NCBI RefSeq assembly: GCF_003259615.1
Contig: NZ_QLLR01000005.1
Coordinates: 202,418-266,417, forward strand
DNA from: Pedobacter cryoconitis
Lineage (GTDB): Bacteria > Bacteroidota > Bacteroidia > Sphingobacteriales > Sphingobacteriaceae
DNA length: 64,000 nt
Reading direction: 5' to 3'
How positions within the stretch are numbered: position 1 is the first letter of the stretch; each line of letters starts with the position of its first letter. Positions 17,678 to 26,965 of this stretch are shown here, piece by piece. The notes beneath the pieces were generated by a model, which searched no databases, was not told the origin of the DNA, and saw only the letters and a program-made list of their open reading frames with translations. A program made the translations under genes and the position numbers.

Positions 17678-18706
17678 CTAGAAAATACCAGCACTGCTCA
17701 TATCAAAGCTTTTTAATCGTTTAATTGCTATTTGGTATTCTTTAAATTTATTACTGAATTCTTCGCTGAACTCGTAGTTACTAAATTCATATTCCTCATT
17801 TAGCCCGGTATGCGTCGAAAATCTAATTTCACCATACCGGACTATCGGAATTTGGTAGTTGCCATTAAATCTTTTGTCAGGAGTGCCATTTTTATTGACT
17901 TTGGCCCAGGTTTTATCAATTATTTTTGAATCTGCAGGAACAGTTCCGGTTTCTGTAAAGCGTACAGCACTTTGATGTAAATTGACCTCATCAATACCGA
18001 TAATTGCAAAATCTGATTCATTGGAATACATTACAATAAAACCAGGATAGCAATATAAATCTGCGCCATTTGCATTTTTTAAATAAAGAGCCTCATAATT
18101 TGATCTCATATCTGGAATTGAACTGAATGAGAATCTGACCTCTTGTTTACTTACGATGGTACTTGCGGAGGAACGTGCGATTACCCGGTCCTGAAAATGG
18201 GCACTGGTGACATCCCAGATTTTATTGCTGGTTATTAATTTTTTAAATGCGCCGACCAGCGCATCATATTTTTCCTGAATATCGGAGTCAAAGTCAATTT
18301 CCAGCTTTACATAACAATTCATTATTGCTACCCTGATTTGCTCGATCGCTTCTGTTTGTATAGCTATATCTGCTGTTAGATTTTTAGGGATACGCTTAAT
18401 AATCAGTCCATAAAGAAATAGGTAACTCAGGGCCCGTTTCAATTGCGAATTCCGTAAAGTTGTCTGAATACTTAATAAATCATCCTCTAGTTCTTTTCTT
18501 TGCTGGCGGGCCAGCATAATTGTTTCTTTTACACCCTGCATATTCTGACTGGTGATTTTATGAACAGCTGCACTAAAAATATTGCCGGCAGTTACAACGG
18601 GATTAATTACCTCTTTTACAACAATGGAAGTCGATAAGCCACTTTTTCTTAAGTTCAAATGAACTCCTGGAATAATTTTTATTTGTTTGTGGAAACTCCA
18701 TGCCAT
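17678..18706 (-). CDS. DUF4236-domain protein
   Basis: A 342-residue cytoplasmic protein whose first ~40 residues are the DUF4236 module (WSFHKQIKIIPGVHLNLRKS then GLSTSI), found at the N-terminus of many bacterial proteins of unknown role. A longer start at 18742 adds 12 residues, but a TATTTTTG -7 box overlaps that codon, so I use ATG 18706, where DUF4236 proteins normally begin. The remaining ~300 residues are mixed helix/strand with no motif I recognise. It stands alone, convergent with the cupin gene. Confidence 0.7.
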   Translation of the reverse strand: MAWSFHKQIKIIPGVHLNLRKSGLSTSIVVKEVINPVVTAGNIFSAAVHKITSQNMQGVKETIMLARQQRKELEDDLLSIQTTLRNSQLKRALSYLFLYGLIIKRIPKNLTADIAIQTEAIEQIRVAIMNCYVKLEIDFDSDIQEKYDALVGAFKKLITSNKIWDVTSAHFQDRVIARSSASTIVSKQEVRFSFSSIPDMRSNYEALYLKNANGADLYCYPGFIVMYSNESDFAIIGIDEVNLHQSAVRFTETGTVPADSKIIDKTWAKVNKNGTPDKRFNGNYQIPIVRYGEIRFSTHTGLNEEYEFSNYEFSEEFSNKFKEYQIAIKRLKSFDMSSAGIF

Positions 18707-18739
18707 TGTCTTTTTTTTATTTATGATGAATTGATACCT

Positions 18740-18747
18740 CAAAAATA
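18740..18747 (-). promoter_or_regulatory. -7 promoter box of the DUF4236 gene
   Basis: Read on the minus strand the sequence is TATTTTTG, a match to TAnnTTTG. It would start transcription near 18733 and supports the start codon at 18706. Confidence 0.45.
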
Positions 18748-19003
18748 TAGGGACTCGTTGTACTTATTTTACGGGAAACCATAAAATATTGAACTATTTT
18801 CCAAATACTTTTGTCGCTGTTTAAATGTGTGTTTTGTTTTGAAATACAGGGTATTGTGTAGCATGTTTACAGCATTGAATTAAAGCAGCATGTCTTTTTG
18901 GATTTCTGAAAACAATAAAAGAGGCTTACACGATACCTATGTATTTTGATCAGAATGACACCTTGTTTAAAAAACAAAGCATCTAAAACCTTAGCTTTAC
19001 CCC

Positions 19004-19381
19004 ATGCAAGCCACTGAATTAAGGATAGGGAATTACGTTAAAAGCTCATTAAGCAATAACCCATTGAAAGTAGAATCCATTTCTGCTGACCAGATTAACA
19101 ATGACACTAAGATTGAAGACATTGTGCCAGTTCTGATCACTGAAGACTGGCTGATCAACAACTTTGGTTTTAACAACAACGGACAAGGATACTACCAGCA
19201 CCCAGAATTCAATTTCTTTTTATACCATATCGTAGAAGACGAATATTTCGACTGTTATAAACAAGTACCCGCAAATGATGAAACTGGTGATTTTAAAACA
19301 ATGCAGCACGTTCATAAATTGCAGAACCTGTTTTTCGAACTGTTTGAGGAAGAATTGACTGCTAATATCAATGAAAAATAA
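19004..19381 (+). CDS. Conserved small Bacteroidota protein of unknown function
   Basis: A 125-residue protein starting ATELRIGNYV and containing an LITEDWLINNFGF block and a final VHKLQNLFFELFEEEL helix. From memory, proteins with the RIGN...WL..FGF...HxLQNL..ALTGEEL layout are common in Bacteroidota genomes and prophages, without assigned role. It has no signal peptide or membrane segment. Its 3' end overlaps the following DMT gene by 11 bp, so the two are likely co-translated. About 190 bp upstream a TACTTTTG sequence (18806-18813) resembles a -7 box, but is far from the start. Confidence 0.7.
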   Translation: MQATELRIGNYVKSSLSNNPLKVESISADQINNDTKIEDIVPVLITEDWLINNFGFNNNGQGYYQHPEFNFFLYHIVEDEYFDCYKQVPANDETGDFKTMQHVHKLQNLFFELFEEELTANINEK

Positions 19382-20267
19382 ACAAACCTCCGCCATTGTA
19401 TGGTTGGTTTTTGTCATGCTCGTATGGGGGAGTACTTATGCAGTCATCAAATCTGTCGTTAATGTATTGCCGCCGGGTTGCTTTGCGTTTGTACGTTTTG
19501 TAATTGCACTGCTATGCCTTTTACCAGTTTATCTGGCGAACCATAAGACTATAGCTGCTCAGCAATTTAAAAAAGGTGACTACTGGTGGCTGTTCCTTAT
19601 GGGAATAACAGGTGTTTCGGGTTATTATGTTTTCTTCAATTATTCATTAATGTATACCTCTGCCTCCAGTGGAGCATTAATTCAAGGTTTTATTCCAATC
19701 TGTATTGCCTTATCCGGAGTTTTTTTTCTTAAAGAACGCTTATCCGGAGTGCAGATCACTGGAATTTGTTTATCCTTTATTGGTGTGGTCCTGGTTGGTT
19801 TAATTGGCGCAGATGATCAAGGAGAGAAAAGCAGCCTGACAGGTAACCTGTTGATGATGGCCGCTGCCCTGTGCTGGACAGCTTACACCTTGGTTTCCCG
19901 TAAACTTAAACACTTAAATCCGATTATAATTACTTTTTGGAGTGGTTGTATAGGTACTGCTATACTACTTCCATTGGCCATATACGAATTTAGTCAGTGG
20001 AATGAGCCTGTTCAAATTGGTCTTAAAGGATGGCTCGCCTTAATCTATCTGGGGGCAATTTCTTCTGCCTTATGTTATCTCATGTATAATAAAGCACTCG
20101 AAAAATTACCCGCTGCGCTGGTAGGGAATTTTCTTAACCTCGATATTTTGATTGGCGTATTGATCGCAGTCTTGTTTTTACAGGAACAAGTTAGTATTGT
20201 TCAGGTTGCCGGCGGAGTGTTCATCCTTTCAGGTTTAATATTGAGTTCACGTAAAAAAACTGTCTAA
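19371..20267 (+). CDS. EamA-family (DMT superfamily) exporter
   Basis: Inner-membrane permease of 298 residues with ten predicted helices in two EamA repeats (WGSTYAVIKSVV in helix 1; PLIYLGAISSALCYLMYNKAL-type helix-9 region). Its start codon lies inside the preceding small gene. It is the second DMT exporter in the window and is not closely similar to the one at 15.4 kb. Substrate unknown. Confidence 0.85.
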   Translation: MKNKQTSAIVWLVFVMLVWGSTYAVIKSVVNVLPPGCFAFVRFVIALLCLLPVYLANHKTIAAQQFKKGDYWWLFLMGITGVSGYYVFFNYSLMYTSASSGALIQGFIPICIALSGVFFLKERLSGVQITGICLSFIGVVLVGLIGADDQGEKSSLTGNLLMMAAALCWTAYTLVSRKLKHLNPIIITFWSGCIGTAILLPLAIYEFSQWNEPVQIGLKGWLALIYLGAISSALCYLMYNKALEKLPAALVGNFLNLDILIGVLIAVLFLQEQVSIVQVAGGVFILSGLILSSRKKTV

Positions 20268-20346
20268 TTATAAAAACGGCTTAATTTTGTTTATCTTTCT
20301 TATAAAAATACTGTAACAATAACTAGCTTTGCACTATTGATTAAAT

Positions 20347-22224
20347 ATGGAAGATTTTAAAGTACTTCAGGCGAAAATTGCTCAATATGAGAAAGAAAAT
20401 AAAGAGCTGAAACTGCGCCTGGACGAATTAAATGACTTTGTTGAAAATGCCGCATTGCCGCTCCACTGGGTTAATGCAGAAGGCATAATCATATGGGCTA
20501 ATCAAGCTGAATTTATTTCACTCGGTTACACAAAAGAAGAATATGTTGGCTTTCCCATCAGTAATTTTCATGCAGATCAGGAAGTGATACAGGATATTCT
20601 ATATCGGCTCACCAATAATCAAACTCTGCTTAATTATCCGGCCAGACTACTTTGTAAGAATGGGGACATCAAACATGTACTAATCAATTCAAGCGTGTTA
20701 TGGAGAGACGATAAATTTATTCATACCCGTTGTTTTACCCGGGATATTACGCCCCTGATCAAAGAACAAGAACGCAAAGCACAGCTGATTGATGACCTGG
20801 AACAAAATGAAACCAAGCTTAAAATAGCTATAGAGTCCACTAGCCTGGGTACATGGGAATGGAATCCGAAAAACAATAGTTTATTCTGGTCAAATGAATG
20901 CAAGCATGTTTTTGGCTATCCTGTTGCTGAACAAATAACTTTTGATGCGTTCAGCGATCTCATCCATCCGGAAGATAAATCCCGCGTAATCAAAGCTATG
21001 TATGACTCTGTTGAACCAGCTAGTGATGAAACGCACAACCTTACTTACAGGATTCACCGTTTTGATGATCAAGGATTACGCTGGATTAAAGTGCAATGGA
21101 AAAAGAGCTATAAAACAGATCGTTATGCCAGCCTGCTTATTGGAACTACCTTAGATATTACAGACGTTAAACATGCAGAAGAGAAAAGTGCAAAATTAGC
21201 TGCTATTATTGATTCCAGTAATGACGCTGTGATCAGCAAGACCTTAAATGGGATTATTACCAGCTGGAATGACTCCGCAGAACGTACTTTCGGATATACT
21301 GCTGCTGAAATAATAGGGCAGCCCATACTTAAATTAATACCACCCGACCTTCTGCAGGAAGAGGTGCAAATTCTATCCCGGCTAAGTAAAGGAGAAAGGG
21401 TAAATCATTTTGAAACCAGAAGAATCACCAAAACAGGACAGCTGATTGACGTGTCCCTCACTATATCACCTGTTAAAGACAGGGATGGCAAAATTATTGG
21501 TTTATCGAAGATTGCCAGAGATATTACCGAGAAAAAACAAGCAGAGCAACGGAAAAATGATTTTGTGGCTATGGTGAGTCACGAATTAAAAACCCCTTTA
21601 ACGGCACTTACAGGCTATCTTCAGCTATTACTGATACGTTCAAAAAAAGGAGGTGATGAGTTCAGTGTTAAATCATTGATCAGAGCAGAAGCCCAGACTA
21701 AAAAAATGGTGTCTTTGATTCATGACTTTTTGAGCCTCGCAAGAATGGAAGAAGGGAAATTGCAAATAGAAAGACGGGAAGTTGAATTACATCCTTTAAT
21801 GGTTGAAATTGCAGAAGATGCAAAATTCTTAACTTCACAGCATACTATAAAATTAATAGACTGTGAGGAAATTATAATCAATGCCGATAGAGATAAAATC
21901 GGGCAGGTATTGATGAATCTGGTCAGCAACGCTATTAAATATTCCCCTGAAGGAGGCCTGATTACGCTGGGTTGCGAAAAACAAGATGGAAAAGTAAAAA
22001 TATATGTCAGTGACCAGGGGATAGGCATAAGCCCTGCAGATCAAAAAAGACTATTTGAACGTTTTTACCGTGTAAATAATAACGGTATAAAAACAGTACC
22101 TGGATTTGGCATAGGCTTATATCTTGTCTCAGAGATTTTACGCTATCACGGTAGTGAAATTGTCGTTGAAAGTGAAGAAAAAGTAGGGTCAGTATTTTAT
22201 TTCTATTTACGAACCCTCAACTAA
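20347..22224 (+). CDS. Three-PAS sensor histidine kinase
   Basis: Soluble (no transmembrane segment) hybrid-free histidine kinase of 625 residues. After an N-terminal coiled coil come PAS 1 (about 25-140), PAS/PAC 2 with a PAS_3-type fold (about 160-280) and PAS 3 (about 285-400), then HisKA with MVSHELKTPLTAL and an HATPase domain carrying N-box NLVSNAIKYS, DQGIGI and GFGIGLYL. A TAGCTTTG -7-like box lies at 20324-20331. It converges on another PAS kinase with overlapping stop codons. No response regulator is adjacent, so the partner is elsewhere. Confidence 0.9.
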   Translation: MEDFKVLQAKIAQYEKENKELKLRLDELNDFVENAALPLHWVNAEGIIIWANQAEFISLGYTKEEYVGFPISNFHADQEVIQDILYRLTNNQTLLNYPARLLCKNGDIKHVLINSSVLWRDDKFIHTRCFTRDITPLIKEQERKAQLIDDLEQNETKLKIAIESTSLGTWEWNPKNNSLFWSNECKHVFGYPVAEQITFDAFSDLIHPEDKSRVIKAMYDSVEPASDETHNLTYRIHRFDDQGLRWIKVQWKKSYKTDRYASLLIGTTLDITDVKHAEEKSAKLAAIIDSSNDAVISKTLNGIITSWNDSAERTFGYTAAEIIGQPILKLIPPDLLQEEVQILSRLSKGERVNHFETRRITKTGQLIDVSLTISPVKDRDGKIIGLSKIARDITEKKQAEQRKNDFVAMVSHELKTPLTALTGYLQLLLIRSKKGGDEFSVKSLIRAEAQTKKMVSLIHDFLSLARMEEGKLQIERREVELHPLMVEIAEDAKFLTSQHTIKLIDCEEIIINADRDKIGQVLMNLVSNAIKYSPEGGLITLGCEKQDGKVKIYVSDQGIGISPADQKRLFERFYRVNNNGIKTVPGFGIGLYLVSEILRYHGSEIVVESEEKVGSVFYFYLRTLN

Positions 22225-24181
22225 CCAATAATTTAAACCAAAAAGTACTTCCTTTACCGGCTTCGCTGTCTACACCTATTTCTCCACCATGTTTCCTGAT
22301 AATCTCCGAACAAATATAGAGTCCAAGACCAAGACCTGAATATTGACTTCCTGTATTATCTACCTGATAATAGCGGTCAAAAATATGCGGAATCTTTTCC
22401 TGTGATATTCCAGGCCCCTGATCTTTAACAGAAAGTTTTACATAATCACCAGCACGTTCAACATGAATATTTATTTCTTTTGAGTCCGGAGCATATTTGG
22501 TCGCATTAGTAATAAAGTTAGTAATGATCTGGCCAATCCTTTCTGTATCAGCAAAAATCTGTAAATCAGGATCTCCGGTTATTTTAAAGGTATATTTGCC
22601 CTCGTAGTTGATATGCTCACAACATTCGTTTATTACTTCAGACAACCCGAATATAGTTTTAGTCAAATGAAGTTGACCATGATTATATTTACTGGTGTTG
22701 AGCAGATCCTCAATTAATACACCAACTTTATCCATATTTTTATTAGCCTTTTCAATCAAATTACTCATCATCGCAACGGAAGGATTTTCGACCATTCTTT
22801 TCATCAGTTGTAAGGAAACCTTTAAAGCGGTAATCGGGGTTTTCAGTTCATGGCTCGCAATACTGATGAAATCATCCTTTTGCTCTTGCAATAACTTCTG
22901 TTCATGAATATCAGTGCATGTCCCGAACCATTTAATGATTTTTCCTTCCGAATTATAAAATGGAGCAGCTCTGCCCAGTACCCAGACATATTCATCAGTA
23001 TGTTTTTTCAACCGGTATTCAATCTCATAAGGATCACCCGTTTCTAAAGAATGTTGCCATTTTTCACGTGCTCTTTCCCGGTCATCGGGGTGAAACATCT
23101 GATTCCAGCCTGCACCTTTAGTATGTTCAAAGTTTGATCCTGTAAAATCGTACCACCTCTGGTTATAATACTCGTGCATTCCTTTGTCATCAGTTACCCA
23201 GACCATTTGTATAATCGAATCTGCCAGTTGCCGGAATTGTAAGAAATTTTCCTCTATAACCTTTCTCGCTTCTACTTGTTCTGTTAAATCTGTAGCCACC
23301 ACAAGTATGCTGTCAGTTTCGCCCGATTGGTTCAGAATAGGCTGATAAAGAACATCAAAATAGTATTTTTTTAAAACACCTTCATTTTCCAGCATGGCTG
23401 GAATCTCATATTTTGAGTAGGCAAGACCAGAAATATAAACATCATCCAGTATTTTTAAAAAAGGTTGTCCGTCCAGTTCTGGCAAAGCAGTAGCTAAAGG
23501 TTTCCCGATAACAGCGGCAGATTTCCCCCAATACTGTAGAAGTTTATTGTTGGCAGTTTCTATAAGCAGCGCCCTTGATTTAAGTACACCAATTGCTACA
23601 GGTGTCTGTGTGATCAGGTTAGCTGACCTGTATTCACTTTCAGCAAGCTTAATTAAATTCTGCTCAATTTGCTGTGTTGTTTTTACCCTGTTCGTGGTTT
23701 CATTACAAGTGACCAGTACGCCGCCAATTTCCCCATTCACATCAATTATCCGGCTATAACAGAAAGTCCAGTAAACATCTTCCATTCTGTTATTTCTGTA
23801 AATCGGGATCAGCTTATCCTCATTCCAGATTGCTTCACCACCAGCCATCACCTGATCAATTAAGGGTTTGATAACCGGCCATATTTCAGGCCAGCATTCT
23901 TCTCCTTTCTGACCCAGTGCTTTCGGATGTTTACCTGGATTCCCTAAGCTAGGCTTATAGGCATCATTATAAAACTGTATCAGGTCAGGACCCCACCAGA
24001 GAAACATAGGATATTTTGAATGCAGGATGATACTTAAAGTCGTCAGTAAATTTTGCGACCATTTATCCGGAGTGCCCAGCAACGTTTCAGACCAGTTAAA
24101 TGAACGGGTTAGCGCACCCATTTCACCACCGCCCTTTAAATATAAAGGGTAGGATAGTAGCGGCCTTTCTTGTAAGGACAT
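22217..24181 (-). CDS. PAS-domain sensor histidine kinase
   Basis: Cytoplasmic kinase of 654 residues. The N-terminal ~170 residues (LTRSFNWSETLLGTPDKW, LWWGPDLIQFYNDAY) are the GAF/PAS-like sensory module common in Bacteroidota and proteobacterial kinases. Two further PAS domains follow (about 190-310 and 315-430), then HisKA with IASHELKTPITAL and HATPase with NFITNATKYA, DQGPGIS and GLGLGLYI. Its stop overlaps that of the opposite kinase by 8 bp, so the two 3' ends could form antisense RNA. No cognate regulator is nearby. Confidence 0.9.
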   Translation of the reverse strand: MSLQERPLLSYPLYLKGGGEMGALTRSFNWSETLLGTPDKWSQNLLTTLSIILHSKYPMFLWWGPDLIQFYNDAYKPSLGNPGKHPKALGQKGEECWPEIWPVIKPLIDQVMAGGEAIWNEDKLIPIYRNNRMEDVYWTFCYSRIIDVNGEIGGVLVTCNETTNRVKTTQQIEQNLIKLAESEYRSANLITQTPVAIGVLKSRALLIETANNKLLQYWGKSAAVIGKPLATALPELDGQPFLKILDDVYISGLAYSKYEIPAMLENEGVLKKYYFDVLYQPILNQSGETDSILVVATDLTEQVEARKVIEENFLQFRQLADSIIQMVWVTDDKGMHEYYNQRWYDFTGSNFEHTKGAGWNQMFHPDDRERAREKWQHSLETGDPYEIEYRLKKHTDEYVWVLGRAAPFYNSEGKIIKWFGTCTDIHEQKLLQEQKDDFISIASHELKTPITALKVSLQLMKRMVENPSVAMMSNLIEKANKNMDKVGVLIEDLLNTSKYNHGQLHLTKTIFGLSEVINECCEHINYEGKYTFKITGDPDLQIFADTERIGQIITNFITNATKYAPDSKEINIHVERAGDYVKLSVKDQGPGISQEKIPHIFDRYYQVDNTGSQYSGLGLGLYICSEIIRKHGGEIGVDSEAGKGSTFWFKLLVS

Positions 24182-24346
24182 AATAATTTAATTCAGCAGA
24201 TTGTTAAGGCAGATGGTATAGGTTATTAAAATCAAGCAAATTTTAATAAGAAGCAAATAACATGTTATACAATTATAACCATAACACTTATATGTGTATA
24301 AAGCACGTATTTATTAAATTCAACCAAGGCACAATGCTTAAATTTC

Positions 24347-24377
24347 TTGAAGTACTAAAAATATTAGTATAACTTTG
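24347..24377 (+). promoter_or_regulatory. Bacteroidota-type promoter of the AlkB-like gene
   Basis: TTG at 24347-24349 and TAACTTTG at 24370-24377 are separated by 20 bp, matching the -33/-7 consensus of the primary sigma factor. Transcription would start near 24383, giving a leader of about 40 nt. Confidence 0.6.
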
Positions 24378-24423
24378 TGCCCGCTAATATCTTTATTTTT
24401 TAGATTTTCATTTAAGATACCTT

Positions 24424-25032
24424 ATGGAACAATTGAGTTTTTTTGCTGACGCAGGGCAGAGCCCAGGGCTTCCTGCCGAACTTTTAACCTATTATCCCGG
24501 TATATTTACCGGGCAGGAATGTAACCATTTGCTGCATAAGTTTATAACCGAAACCCCCTGGAAGCAAAAAGTGGTAAAGATGTATGACAAACAGGTGGTT
24601 ACTCCAAGGCTTACCGCCTGGTATGCCGATCAGGAAACTTACGATTATACTTCTTTGCGCAGGTCCGAACCTTTAATATGGACACCAGAGCTTTTGTGCA
24701 TTAAACAACGTGCAGAGGAAATTGCTGGTGTAACTTTTAACAGTGTACTGTTGAATTATTACCGGGACGGAAATGATTCCGTGGCCTGGCACAGTGATAA
24801 TGAAAAAGCCCTAGGTACCCATCCAGTGATAGCGTCCGTGAGTTTCGGGCAGGTCAGGTCTTTTGACATCAGGAGCAAACAGGACCATTCCAATAAATAT
24901 GCTATCAAACTGGAAAGTGGTGCTCTTCTGATTATGAAAGGTAATTTACAAGCTGAGTGGGAGCACCGGATTCCAAAATCTGTAAAGCCCATGTGCGCAA
25001 GAGTAAACTTAACATTCAGAGTGGTGATTTAA
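24424..25032 (+). CDS. AlkB-like 2-oxoglutarate/Fe(II) dioxygenase
   Basis: Cytoplasmic dioxygenase of 202 residues, like the AlkB/ALKBH2-3 group that demethylates alkylated bases. The iron ligands are His123 and Asp125 (AWHSDNEKALG) and His181 (EWEHRIPK), with the 2-oxoglutarate arginines in ARVNLTFR (Arg193, Arg199). The nucleotide-recognition lid region (PRLTAWY) is present. It is monocistronic with its own promoter, as expected for a repair gene; no Ada-type regulator is nearby. Confidence 0.9.
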   Translation: MEQLSFFADAGQSPGLPAELLTYYPGIFTGQECNHLLHKFITETPWKQKVVKMYDKQVVTPRLTAWYADQETYDYTSLRRSEPLIWTPELLCIKQRAEEIAGVTFNSVLLNYYRDGNDSVAWHSDNEKALGTHPVIASVSFGQVRSFDIRSKQDHSNKYAIKLESGALLIMKGNLQAEWEHRIPKSVKPMCARVNLTFRVVI

Positions 25033-25057
25033 CAATTCAACCTGTTGAAAAATAAAA

Positions 25058-25486
25058 TTAACGGTGAAGATTGAGGATTTTTAGCGTGATGTGGTCTTTC
25101 AGGCCGCTAAAGAACTTCTTTAATACTTTCTCAAATACGGGATTACTGTTTGGGATTTCAGCAAATAAGGTCATACATGATTTCAGCTTCAGGTCATCCG
25201 GACTGCTGAATACCAGGTGTGCATCATTCGTTTCAAGAGCAAGTAGTGTATTACACATTAAAATCAGCCTGGGTCCAAGTACACGGTGATCTAAAAATTC
25301 AGCAGCTTCCTGCAGATCTTTTATGCCATAATATTTGGAGTTTTCAGTAAAACCCAGTCCCTGGATCTGCGGAAAAATATACCACATCCAGTGTGTAATT
25401 TTTTTACCATTTTGAATTTCCCCAAGCGCAGTTTGGAATACTCCTTTTTGAGCAGTTATAAATCTTTCCAGATCGTGTGATTTCAT
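25058..25486 (-). CDS. DUF1810-family protein
   Basis: A 142-residue cytoplasmic protein matching DUF1810 throughout: LERFITAQKGVFQTAL at the start, THWMWYIFPQIQGLG in the middle, then LGPRLILMCNTLL and the helical SSPDDLKLKSCMTLF. It is full length. The family is widespread and has no established function. Monocistronic, converging on the dioxygenase gene. Confidence 0.88.
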   Translation of the reverse strand: MKSHDLERFITAQKGVFQTALGEIQNGKKITHWMWYIFPQIQGLGFTENSKYYGIKDLQEAAEFLDHRVLGPRLILMCNTLLALETNDAHLVFSSPDDLKLKSCMTLFAEIPNSNPVFEKVLKKFFSGLKDHITLKILNLHR

Positions 25487-25619
25487 GTTAATTAATGGTT
25501 TTTGAACGCTTTAGCTCTGTTTTCCATAGATTCATGGAGGTATTAAGGTAAACATTTTTTTTTGAAAACTTTTGTTAATTTACAGTGTTCACGCCTTAGT
25601 AAACATTAAATCATATCCT

Positions 25620-26546
25620 ATGAAAACAGAAAGTAAAAACGCAAGCCCGAATGAAACCAGCAGATCACCACTTGAAGATCCGACAACTAAATATTTCAAA
25701 CCACCATTTAAAGAACAAACTCAACCCTGGCCGGGACTGGCATCAAAGATGTCTCCTGTACCAGACCACGGTGAAAAAAGCTATGTTGGTTCTGGCAGGC
25801 TCGCCGGCCGCAAAGCACTGATTACTGGCGGTGACTCTGGCATAGGAAGAGCCGCTGCTATTGCATATGCCAGAGAAGGAGCTGATGTAGCTATTAATTA
25901 CCTGCCTGATGAAGAAGCAGATGCTAAGGAAGTTATTGAGCTGATTAAAAAAGCAGGCCGTAAAGCGATAGCTGTTCCCGGTGATATAAGAACAGAAGAA
26001 TTTTGCGAAAAGCTCGTTAAGGATGCCGTGAAGGGACTTGGGGGATTAGATATTTTAGTTAATAATGCTGGCAGACAGCAAAGCCATCAGTCTATTCTGG
26101 AGCTCAGTACGGAGCAATTTGACTGGACTATGAAAACGAATATATATGCACCTTTTTGGATCACAAAAGCTGCGCTGCCTCATCTTAAACCTGGATCTGT
26201 GATTATTGCAACTACTTCAGTCCAAGCTACAGATCCTTCAGCAGATCTCTTTGATTATGCACAGAGTAAAGCCGCAAATACAAGTTTCGTGAGATCACTC
26301 GCCAAACAACTTGGGCCTAAAGGTATCCGTGTGAACGGTGTCTCACCCGGCCCGATCTGGACTGTGCTGCAAGTTACCGGAGGATCAACCCAGGAGAAAG
26401 TAAAGCAGTTTGGTAAAGAAACTCCATTGGGCAGACCAGGTCAGCCAGCTGAACTGGCTTCTATCTATGTACAGCTGGCCGTCAATGACGCGAGTTATTC
26501 TACTGGCCAGATTTATGGCGCAGCAGGGGGAAGCGGACAACCCTAA
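25620..26546 (+). CDS. Short-chain dehydrogenase (stress-type SDR with N-terminal extension)
   Basis: NAD(P)-dependent oxidoreductase of 308 residues. About 55 polar residues (DPTTKYFKPPFKEQTQPWPG) precede the Rossmann fold, as in the YhdF/GSP39-like SDR group linked to general stress. The dinucleotide motif is TGGDSGIGRAAA, followed by NNAGRQQ, the catalytic YAQSK pair and a GVSPGPIWT block. I use ATG 25620; the frame is open from a TTG at 25572 but the extra 16 residues look non-coding. A strong hairpin follows at 26549-26584. Confidence 0.88.
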   Translation: MKTESKNASPNETSRSPLEDPTTKYFKPPFKEQTQPWPGLASKMSPVPDHGEKSYVGSGRLAGRKALITGGDSGIGRAAAIAYAREGADVAINYLPDEEADAKEVIELIKKAGRKAIAVPGDIRTEEFCEKLVKDAVKGLGGLDILVNNAGRQQSHQSILELSTEQFDWTMKTNIYAPFWITKAALPHLKPGSVIIATTSVQATDPSADLFDYAQSKAANTSFVRSLAKQLGPKGIRVNGVSPGPIWTVLQVTGGSTQEKVKQFGKETPLGRPGQPAELASIYVQLAVNDASYSTGQIYGAAGGSGQP

Positions 26547-26548
26547 AA

Positions 26549-26584
26549 TAAATTGGGCAATCCTAAATTGGGTTGCCCAATTTA
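26549..26584. terminator. Perfect 12-bp hairpin after the SDR gene
   Basis: TAAATTGGGCAA (26549-26560) pairs perfectly with TTGCCCAATTTA (26573-26584) around a 12-nt loop, 2 bp after the SDR stop. The T-run is short, so termination is likely but not certain. Confidence 0.65.
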
Positions 26585-26699
26585 TCGCCTTGGTCTACAA
26601 AAGGTATTTCTGTTTTTTTAAGTTAAAACTTCAGATTCAGATGATGAAACGATTTGTCATTCTTAGTAGATTGCTTATTCAATAGCATAAGCAGAACAG

Positions 26700-26957
26700 A
26701 TGATGACAAACGAAACCGGCAATACTGAATTCTGGGAATCCAATTTTATCGAAAAGCAGGAAATGTGGGGCTTTGAACCCTCAAACTCTGCGGTCGTGAC
26801 CAAAGATTTTTTTGTCGGAAAATCAGTTAAAAATATTCTTATTCCCGGAATTGGCTACGGACGGAATGCAAAGGTTTTTACAGACCAGGGAATCGTTGTA
26901 ACAGGTATTGAAATCTTTCCCCTGTTTTTAATTAAGTGTGAAAAAAGGAAAATTTAA
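26700..26957 (+). pseudogene. SAM-dependent methyltransferase, 5' fragment
   Basis: Only the first ~75 residues of a class I (TPMT-like) methyltransferase remain: FWESNFIEKQEMWGFEPSNS, then KNILIPGIGYGRNAKVF with the SAM-binding glycine loop, and GIVVTGIEIF. After this the frame runs into unrelated Lys-rich codons and stops. Family members are about 200 residues, so the rest of the fold, including most of the SAM pocket, is gone. The 3' end abuts the convergent hydrolase gene, so the deletion endpoint is probably between about 26920 and 26965. Confidence 0.8.
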
Positions 26958-26965
26958 CTCTTCAG

